NCBI RefSeq assembly: GCF_000003815.2
Contig: NC_049987.1
Location: forward strand, 24,404,591-24,468,590
Reading direction: 5' to 3'
DNA from: Branchiostoma floridae
Lineage: Eukaryota > Chordata > Leptocardii > Amphioxiformes > Branchiostomatidae
Length of the DNA stretch: 64,000 bases
The notes beneath the pieces are model-generated. The model worked only from the letters and a program-made list of their open reading frames with translations, searched no databases and was not told where the DNA came from. How positions within the stretch are numbered: position 1 is the first letter of the stretch; each line of letters begins with the position of its first letter. Positions 51,615 through 61,500 of the stretch are shown piece after piece. The translations under genes and the position numbers were made by a program.

Positions 51615-51985
51615 AGTCAAGCAACTAGATATGATTTTGGAAACGCTCAGACGCTACCTCTCTTCAGTGACACGGAGCAAGACTTTTGACACTTAGGAAG
51701 ATTTGTAGGTCAGCAGGGGTTTAACCAAAAACTGTAAGTCCCCCTTGTGATACTTTTGTTTCCTATTGGACTATCTAAAAAATTCCTTCATCTCATTTGC
51801 ATATCAACTCATAGTGTCTGGGTGATTGCTGAGCCTACTGATCAATAGAAATTGCTCAAACTACACTGAAGAAGGACAGTGGATGCTAACTGAAACGTCT
51901 GACCGTCTGCAAAATCTACCCAGTTACTAGAGTAACAGTTACCCTGTGTATCTCATTACCTGGATGTCTAACCTTTATCGAAGTA
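51615..51985 (+). mobile_element. Fold-back Penelope-like tail with hammerhead-like core
   Basis: The left arm TCAAGCAACTAGATATGATT through GAAACGCTCAGACGC is the complement of the right arm CGTCTGACCGTCTGCAAAAT. The core CTGAAGAAGGACAGTGGATG and TAACTGAAACGTCTG lies at 51866-51902. It ends TTACCTGGATGTCTAACCTT. Confidence 0.6.
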
Positions 51986-52420
51986 AATGAAATCCTTCTT
52001 TATAGCCAGCCTTGATTGACTACTGACGAATTTCGCATCTATAGTCACTGCTTTCTGAAATGATTCGGTAATAAAAAATGTTGAGAGGACAGATTATATT
52101 ATATTGATACAATTGTAAATAATTATTGTAGATGACGTCAAATGTATGAAATGCATGAACTGAAATGTCTAATTCCAAAAAAAAATAGGAAAATACGTAT
52201 TAGGCGTGAAATCAAAATTTGATATTTCATTAGAGATCAAATTCTACATTCCCGTCAAAAGATCACAGTAGGAAAGCATTTCGTATAATATCTCCACATT
52301 TGGAGAACTTTATCAAACCTTTTCAATCAAGGCTGACCAACCAGCTATTGCCGCGTTACTCAGCTGAAATATGTGTGATTCCAGAACTCGGCAGGTTCGC
52401 TTGAAAGTTCATCTGTGACG

Positions 52421-52880
52421 GTTGTTGTTGTTGTTGTTTATTAAGACAATCAACATGACTATACACCATACATTTTTTTTTAGATACAACAATCAACAAT
52501 CAAAGTATTTACAATAGAGCACAGTGTCTAGAGGTCAAAGGTCTAGGTGACAATGTTTGAGATGGCTTGTTTAAAACTGGACAGTGTATACAGTGACTTA
52601 ATGTCAGATGGCAATGAGTTCCAGAGCATAATTGCTCGGAACAGGAAGGTACGTTTTCCACTGTTTGTTTTAGGTTTGGGTAGTCTGAAGTTGTTGGATA
52701 CAGAAAATCTAGTATTATACATGTGGGATGAATTAACTGGTATGAAGGATTTGTACACATTTTGTGGTTCGTGGCTAGTGAGGATAAAGTTAACATAGTG
52801 AAGATTGTAAAGGTTATCCGTAAACAAAGGGAAGCTCTTATCAACAAGCTTGCCAACATGAGTGGAGACAAAGGTGAATC
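52421..52880 (-). mobile_element. LINE 3' end, minus strand
   Basis: On the minus strand the frame (52865 to 52543) encodes HMYNTRFSVSNNFRLPKPKT then GKRTFLFRAIMLWNSLPSDI and SSFKQ, the C-terminal block downstream of LINE reverse transcriptases. The 3' UTR and an (AAC)n tail run to 52421. It is a different family from the LINE at 20198, which has SGAALWNSLPAHLR at this point. Confidence 0.85.
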
Positions 52881-54442
52881 TGAACTGGCTCTAAGACCAG
52901 GTTCCTAGAACATACACCTCAGCTCCATGTACTCAGAGGTCTGGCACTTTCATACGGAGTCTCCAGGATATCCTGTGACTTTGGAGACGGTTAGAATATA
53001 AGAGACGAAACAGGATTACCTTCTAAGTAGAGCAAAAGTGGCCATAACGTTAGATATCACCAACCCTGAACAGAGACAGGGGCCGATACAGATTGCCGGG
53101 CAACGTTTGACCCGTCACTCACGTCATATTTCCATGCAGGTCACGTGACATACGCTTTGGGTCATTTTGACTTGAGAAGAGTCAGAGGACTGACCAAAAG
53201 CTTTTTTCTCAATTTGTTAATCGTAAAATTATCAGATTAATTACATCTATCAATTTATCAATTACCATTCACAAAGCTTGTTGATAAACGTTTATCTTTG
53301 TGTATGGAAATAACGTTTAAAATCTTCACTTAACTCAGCAGTTATTTCTATGGTCTTGATGCATGTTGTATCTTTGGGGTGTAACTCGCGTAAGGCAGAC
53401 TGCTAGTGAATGTGTACAAATATAATGGGTAATAATTGACCCTAGGAGGTATTCATTGACCCTAGGATAATAAGAAGAAATCTCTTAATGAAGGATGAAG
53501 AACTCACTTCATAAAAACATGCCAATATCCATGAATAATCCCCTTAGGCTGGTGAATGACTGAATAACAAAGGTTTTTATCCATTGCCCTGTAGAAGGTG
53601 ACAGATGGTAATCAACACGACGGCTGTTTCCCCTTGGCCGTTAATAAAGATCTCTGCTATTCACGACAATATGATGACACTTCTCAAGATAGATAGAAAC
53701 CAGGGATTCTCTTAATGTACAGTGTATTTGTGGTAAGAAACTGTCGCTCAATATCAGCAAATTGTAAAATGTTACGCCCGTTTTTTAAGCCACATAATGT
53801 TGATGTAGAGATTCCGTCGCAGCTTGTAAGCGATGCCTTTTATCTGAGGTGTTTTACTGAGCGCTAGGCATGACTGTGATCAAAGTATAGCTTCAAGTAC
53901 TGGTAGCCTGCATTCAACGTTTGACTTGCTTCAATATAAGGTGAAAAATCAACATATTGACATTGATTCTATTGAATTAGGAACGAAAATGTATGATATT
54001 TTGGACAACGGTACTATTTATTTGATGATATGAAATCTTTTCATTTTAGCTTGAATCAGAGAAAAATTTTGAAATTCCCAACTTGGAATCTGATATTATC
54101 TACATTGTATTTTGCTCTTTATTTCATAATCAACATTGAAACAATGTCAAAAAGTAAATATTCTGATTGTACGCAGGTATATGCCATGACAATGTGATTC
54201 CCTCTGCACCTTTGGTATGGTGTTTTCAATGATGCACATTGTATTGACTTTTAGATGGAATAAACGGTGGCTAGGTATACTGCAGTCTGATGGCTTTGGT
54301 ATATGAATACGATGTAACTATATAGAAGGATGTGTGACACTTTGTAGATGATGCAAACTTTATTGAGCACAACTATTCTGATCTGACAACTGTATCTGAT
54401 GTTGTACATGTTTGTCAGCATGTTGTACATGTATGTCAGCAT

Positions 54443-54875
54443 TAGGGGTGGGTACCGGTACAGAAACTTCAGGTCCAGGTCCGGTTCAGGTCCAGAGGAT
54501 CAGGTCCAGGTCCGGACCTGAACCTGGACCTGATTCAGTCTGAATCATAATAATGGTCCATTTTACTATAAAGAAATCAGTTTGGTGGATTATTACACTC
54601 ACACTGGCGTTTTAAAATCTAACAACGCTAACTGCACCTGTACAATTGACTGTAAAACTTGGTAGAAATGACTATAAACTCTAATCTGCTTCGCTCTTGT
54701 TAATTTCTTCCGCCTGCAAGCGCCAAAACGTGTGAATGCCTGATCAAATAATCTGTTAATTTTCTAAAAGGTCCAACATCCGGTCCACCTACTTTTTTCA
54801 GGTCCGGTTTTTCTGGACCGGTCCAATAAGAAAAACCGGTTTTGTACCGGTACACTGTACCGATACCCAGCCCTA
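54443..54875. mobile_element. hAT-like MITE with exact 8-bp target duplication
   Basis: Ends TAGGGGTGGGTACCGGTAC and GTACCGATACCCAGCCCTA, flanked by GTCAGCAT on both sides (54435-54442 and 54876-54883). The interior contains repeated AGGTCCAGGTCCGG/CCGGACCTGAACCTGG palindromes at both ends. The 8-bp duplication and TAGGG-type ends fit hAT. Confidence 0.92.
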
Positions 54876-55080
54876 GTCAGCATGTATGCAACTCTAGAAC
54901 ATACAAATCAAGTGAGGAGAATCAAGAGGTTTTAAGCATAGGATTGACATACTATAGCTTGTACCATTCACGTATACTCATAATAATGCATGTTTAGCTA
55001 CAAGCAAAGGCAACCATCAAAAAGATGCCGTGCAGTATGGTTTCTTTTGCAATATTGCATTAATCTTTGGATACGAAGAG

Positions 55081-55247
55081 AGCATGGCTGTTTGTTTGTT
55101 TGTTTGTTTGTTTGTTTGTTTGTTTGTTTGTCTGGTTGGCTGGCTGGCTAGCTGGCTGGCTGGTTGGTTGGTTGGTTGGTTGGTTGGTTAGCTGGCTGGC
55201 TGGCTGGTTCGCTGACTGGCTGGTTGGTTGGCTAGCTGGTTAGTTGG
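55081..55247. repeat. (GTTT)n, (GGCT)n, (GGTT)n compound microsatellite
   Basis: GTTT units from 55089 to 55130, then mixed GGCT and GGTT units to 55250. It ends directly at the stop codon of the BHMT-like gene, so it forms its proximal 3' UTR. Confidence 0.92.
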
Positions 55248-55516
55248 TTACAACAGCTTAACGACTTTTTCGGTGTTGAGACTGTGTAACTTCTTATCGG
55301 TACCATAGGCGAAGTGCTGGCTCATGTCGGGGGAGTACTTGCTGGCGGGCGGAGTGCGGCCCAGGGACTCGGCCAGGGTCCGGGTGAAGTGCGAGGCGTT
55401 CCCGCAGCACAGCCCCACGTACTGCAGCCCCAGCTGCCGGCACCGCTGCCCGAACTCTGCGATCATGCTGCGGCTGCACAGGAACGCGTCAAGGTCCACG
55501 GGGAAGGCGCGAGCAC
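55248..55516 (-). CDS. BHMT: BHMT-like gene, last exon
   Basis: Encodes [20 protein letters not shown], the [14 protein letters not shown] zinc site and the C-terminus ending EKVVKLL with TAA at 55248-55250. Acceptor TTTGGGCAG; it starts by completing a phase-1 codon. Confidence 0.92.
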
Positions 55517-58500
55517 CTGCCCAAATACATGAAATAACATCGTCAAAAACTGGACTCGTCCCTACACAGTTGTCTCTCAATGTCCTACCGGAATTTCATA
55601 ATGACCATCCATTTCCTAACGGCACTTTTCTATGAGGTCACGTGTCAGAAGTGATTGGGTCAATTAGTCTGAAGAAGGTTTGGACGAGTTTGGAATCCAG
55701 AGAGTCATGTTTGTGACAATATGTCATTATTCAGTTGTTATTGTTATTGGGTGGGAAAACCACGCAACCAGGGGCTACATTGTGAGAAGTTTACCATATG
55801 CGGGGGTAAATCGCAAGGGTCTGGAGCGACTACCATTCGGCGCTGACTTAGGTGACCTCAATACGACAGTAATCGCCCCATGTACAGCCAAGGGACTGTA
55901 TGTTTTGAACCACTCACGCCGGGAAGGAACACTTACTCTTTTTGATAAGGGAACAGCCTGAAACTGTTTAAATTAAGGGTAAACAAACATCTCTCTTCAC
56001 AATTCAGTAATGTAACCCAAAACGCCTGAGTGGCTCCACGAGCCTTGTTTTGCGGTGACCTCTAAGTAAATAAAAAAAAAACAAGTTATAAAGATCAGCT
56101 TTCGTACTAAGTGTAGCATCAAAAATCACTTCATAACGAAAACTCTACATCCATATTTGCTGCCAAATATCATACCAATGCGAGATATAAGCACACCTTT
56201 GTGGTTCTTGAGAGACTGCATGGTTGGGTACTCTTCATCAGTTCGGTACAGCACAGGGTTAACGGCAATCGGTACCTGCGTCCAAAAACGATGGCATTCA
56301 ATCACGACAATCTACACGCAGATCTACCATGGCAAAACCATGGCAAGACCATGGCATGGCAAGACCATGGCAAGACTATGGCAAGACCATGGCAAAACCA
56401 TGGCAAGACCATGGCAAGACCATGGCAAGACCATGGCAAGACCATGGCAAGACCATGGCAAGACCATGGCAAGACCATGGCAAGACCATGGCAAGACCAT
56501 GGCAAGACCATGGCAAGACCATGGCAAGACCATGGCAAGACCATGGCAAGACCATGGCAAGACCATGGCAAGGCCATGGCAAGACAGTAAGAAAAGGGTT
56601 CAACAATATCTAATTAAGCTTGGAGTACCTTGGATACTGCCTTGCCCCAGTTTATTTCTTCATGCCTTTATTTGTGCCATCATGGTCGATTTTCATAGCT
56701 TTCGAATTGGAAGGAGTATGAGGGGTAGATAACCTTAAATATTACACCACGGAGCAGTTCGCTGTAATCGTCACAGTCATGATATCGTTCGAGTAAATAA
56801 AGATATCCCAAGACCCTAAGAACCCTTAAGGTAATTACCTTGACGTGGTCCTTGACCTTCTCGACCAGCGGAAGCGTAGTGAAGGGCCCGCGGCAGCAGT
56901 TGAACCCCACCACCGCAGCTCCGCCCTGCTCCAGCGCCTGCATAGCCTCCACCAGGGTGGGGCCGTCAGCCACGTGATCCGCGTCACGGTGGATCACCAT
57001 GGTTATAACAGCTGGAAGACCTGCAAAATACAACAGAAAAGGTCAAACATGGCCGAATACTTGTTGTAACGACTACTTCCTATCAAATCTATCAGACAAT
57101 GACACATGAGCCTTATAATTTGCCCTGAAGACAAGGTTGATATCAGATTCACGTTGAAACAAAGGCATTAACAGAACGTTCCTGCCAATGATATTCTTGC
57201 CAATGATATTAATTCGATAGGATTTAAATAATAATTTTATTCTACTATTGACAGGATATAACTGTCAATGACAATTGCTTTCACACTATTTCCGCAATCC
57301 TGTCAACCCTAACTCCTTGTGGTCTTGCACGATGGTGCAAAAATAAGACTTATTGACATTCCTGAGAAAGACTACCTACTGACGCTTTCCGGAATCACCA
57401 GAATCGTCAACGTACCATTTCCGTACTCTTTGATACACTCCAGAGCGACCATGGCTTCGCCAAGAAATCCGAACGTCTCTCCAACAATGAAGTCAGCGCC
57501 CTCCTCAACAGCCCACTCTATCTGTTCCTGTGGACAAAAGACTTGCAGGGGTAAGTGTTGAGCCCAGTTTTTTCTTTGTGTGTGTGTTTGTGTGTGTGTG
57601 TGTGTGCTGATGCTAGTAAATAACGCAGTACGGACATCTTTGAAAGCTGACTCCGAACTTTATTCTTTTTCTATACAAAGTTTGCATTGAGTTGCAAACG
57701 CAAAGAGTGCACTCAGTTTTGTCCTGGTACAAGTAGACGACACAGTAGAGCCATCTTTGAGAGGTGATTACAAACTTTACTGTTGTTGTTGTTTTCTGTG
57801 TGTGACTATTGTAATTTATCTTTGAAAATACAATAAAGACAAACAAAATTATTTTTCTTGATACATTGTCTGTAAATGACATTTTGTTTGAATCCCACCG
57901 CTGCCACCATGTTGTGATCGCTACAGACAATGAAGCTAGATGAACAAACATTTGGAATCAGCTCACAAGACTGATATTCAATATACGGTTTGAAACCACC
58001 GTCTGTCAACTTGCTGCCCCAAATACCTTTTTTTTCTATGAACAACGGATATAGGTTAACCCTCGGATAAAGGTTAACTAGCCTTAGAGGCTTTACGGGA
58101 ACGCTCCTCATGCGTTTATGCAGAGATCTTTCAATAAGCTACAAACAACTAGTGAAGAATGTATAAGAGGAAGAGGAGAGATTTAGTTTCTGGCTGTGGA
58201 TAATAATTAGGACGTCCGCTTGTGCTGGTGAACCAAAGAGTTGTAGACAAGCAGAGTGCAGACGTACGAGAATTCGTCCGCTCGCGTATGTCATCCATAT
58301 CAACATGGCCTAACTGAGAATGATGGTCTTTAATACTTGGCAGTTTGAAGGAACGTTGCTGGAGCCTGCTGAGATGCTAGTACAGTATGTCATACCGCTG
58401 AATCTCGCTAAATGTCGTCCATCTGTCACCGGACATAAAGCAGACTTCGGTCCCTTTGAATACCCAAAAACCGGTCCGCCCAGGAACTGCAGACAATTGA

Positions 58501-61500
58501 GCACAGACAAGCCTACCTACCTACGGATCACACAATTGACCAAAGCACGGAAGAACGACCCAGGCAGGTTGGTGATCCATGAAACTACCTTACTGGTTAC
58601 TTTGAACACGCTTCTCTGATGTCGTACAGGGCTCGAAATACCACCTGCATATGCAGCTGGTTAGTGCAGGTAAAATTGGAGCTGTGCAGGTATTTCTGAT
58701 GTCTACCTGCACCTAACCTGCACTGGTCCATGTACTGGGTTTTATACATAAATGTCCCATGATGTAGGTGGATGTGGATTGTTATTAGCTGCATTGATCA
58801 TGACTGTTATCACCAATAAAGTATAAAAGAAAAATGGCATTGATTACTAAGCAATTTTAGTATGATTCATACTGCCTAAATTTAGAGTGTTGCAGGTAAA
58901 ATTTGTCTGGTGCAGGTAATTTTCAATTTTACCTGCACCAGTGCAGGTATGCAGAAAAAAGTATTTCGAGCCTTGCCGTATATGGCCTTTTATGTCACCA
59001 GTGGTGTCCAACTCACTTCCGGGCCTTTCCAGATCGACGAACTAGCAACTTGCAAAGCGGTGTTTCTGTTTATTCCAGTGATTAAGCATAGCAGAAGGAT
59101 GTCACGGATGTTATCTTTCCATCAGGTTGTATTTCTGAAGCATCGTACTGTTGGGTTAGGGCTTAGTCTTTTGCATGCAGTCTTTTACATTGAGGGTTAA
59201 TGTTCTATAAAAAGACTGCATGTAGAAGTGGCTAGCCTGACTAAAATCGCGCTCCTAGCGGCTGGCCCTTCAATGATTGCCGCCGCCCTAGGGTCATTAA
59301 CCCCGGCCAGCGAGAGATTGTGTAAACACAGGCTGCAGAAGTGGCCAGTCCCCCTGTGGCTACGCACTAGTGACAAAATGCCTTGAACAATAGGGGATTT
59401 GGAGTGCGTGAAACCTATGAAATTATAGAAAGTAGTAGACTGGTTTATTAGGAAGCAATACATAACAGTCCTGGCAGCCTAGGAGGCTGAATTACGAGTA
59501 CATTACAATCATGTTCCATTCCAATCATGTTATAACAAATAGCAAACTTTATTTTAGAAAGACTCCTTGATAAAACAATTAGCAAACTTTATTTTAGAAA
59601 GACTCCTTGATAAAACCAACCGAAACTAATTTCTCTTTTAATATTCCATATGTTAGTGCCTGCTACTATGTGGAAGCTATACAACACACTGACAGCCTTG
59701 CTGTTAGCTGGCATCGCTTCGCTGCTGTCGTTTAACGCAATGTTCAACATCCTGGACCACGAAGGGAGATGTACCACACAGCACCTAACGTACATGGTAA
59801 GGGGAGAATCATTACTTGTTCTTGAGAGGGATTGCTCATTGTGGTAAGGGGAGAATCATTACTTGTTCTTGAGAGGGATTGTTCATTATGGTGAGGGGGA
59901 ATCATTACTTGTTCTTGAGAGGGATTGCTCATTATGGTAAGGGGAGAATCATTACTTGTTCTTGAAAGGGATTGCTAATCATGCTAAGGGGAGAATCATT
60001 ACTTGTTCTTGAGAGGGATTGATCATTATGGTTTGTTCTTGAGAGGGATTGCTAATCATGCTAAGGGGAGAATCATTACTTGTTCTTGAGAGGGATTGAT
60101 CATTATGGTTTGTTCTTGAGAGGGATTGCTAATCATGCTAAGGGGAGAATCATTACTTGTTCTTGAGAGGGATTGCTAATTATGCTAAGGGGAGAATCAT
60201 TACTTGTTCTGGAGAGGGATTGCTCATTATGGTAAGGGGAGAATCATCCGGATATATCCTTAACAGTAAGCCTAATATTTCTCTCTTTTTGAGTTACATA
60301 TGGCATATTTTTTAGCATTCTAACATGAAATGCAATCCAGATGTAATCTTTGCCCTGGCTGGAGTATCAGATACACTCGGCTACTTGAGAATTCCCTTCG
60401 GGGAACGGAAGAATGCAGATTGCAGACAAGTATGATGCAACTACGCATGCGGGGAAAAATTCCACAGATGCCTACGAAATTTTGGGAATTCTTGTCAAAC
60501 GGACGCACACTATACTGTTGGGCTCGCCCCATGAGGCGTCGCCAAAAAATATGACAAGTTGGGAGACGGGCTTTCAACGACTGTTGGTATCAAAATATAA
60601 TCGGTATCTGATTTAGACGTTGATCCGTATCCTAAATAGTAAATATTGTGTAATGTTTCCTCTTTTTCAAATCAGAAAATAGGGAAATAGAGAACAAAGA
60701 AGTTGAATCCATGAGGCCTAGAGGAAGGTAAAGGGAAACTTTAAGTTGGTGAATACATTTATTTTTCAACATTGAATCGTTCGTGTTGTCTCTTTGCAGT
60801 GTGGTTTGTACGCTGACGGGAAAGTCCAGGGGCCGCTGTGCGAGGCCATGTGCTCCAAACAGCTGACTGTCCACAGCTGCCTCAGTAACCGACCTGAGAA
60901 ACATGTCCTCCACGTGTCCTGGGAGCAAAGAGGACCATGGGATACATCACGTGACCAGCCTGACGTCATCCTAAAGTTTGTCAGCAGCTGGTACGAGACG
61001 GTCAACCAGCCGCAACCTTTACCGGACACAAATCTTAACCATTCCTTCCTCATAGAGAGACAGGCGCATTACATTTGCATGGAAAATTTCCAAAGCGATG
61101 GATCGTGCCACAGCTTTGGGCTAAGGACTGTGTTATATGCTGACGGAGACTCTGATGGGAAAGTTTCACAGAGCGAATTCTCCAACATGTACAGTTTACT
61201 GATGCAGCAGGAATTCTTCACGCTACTGGCCCTGAACAGCAGCGAATCCACGTTAGACATGTTCGGGTACTGTGGAGGATTCTACGCCGTGCAGAAGATC
61301 GAGCACACCTGCGACAAAATCTTTGGGAGAAATGATCACATCCTTGACGTCCTACCACCTATCTTCACAGATAATATCAACGAAATGCTAGTTCCCATGC
61401 TTAACAAGTACAGCGAGTATTCTGCAGAATATCTATACCGTAACTTCCAGCAAGTGCGAATCCCAGACTGGCAAGAAAGGGTCGACTTCATCACACAGGG

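Larger units (their letters stand above)
49551..55247. other. Intergenic region between the CUB-LDLa and BHMT-like genes
   Basis: The two genes converge here. Assigned elements inside are listed separately. I see nothing assignable at 49650-49915, 50020-51110, 52900-54430 and 54885-55080. No clear poly(A) signal could be fixed for either gene. Confidence 0.5.

Noticed and set aside
56157-56732. A 191-codon plus-strand frame with [10 protein letters not shown] repeats
   Set aside because: It is the 11-bp CCATGGCAAG array read in frame, and the real coding exon here (56197-56275) is on the minus strand.
60320-60620. Additional exon of the DIPK1-like gene inside its intron
   Set aside because: The frames here have no family similarity, and exon 1 joins exon 2 directly in phase 0 with matching family sequence.
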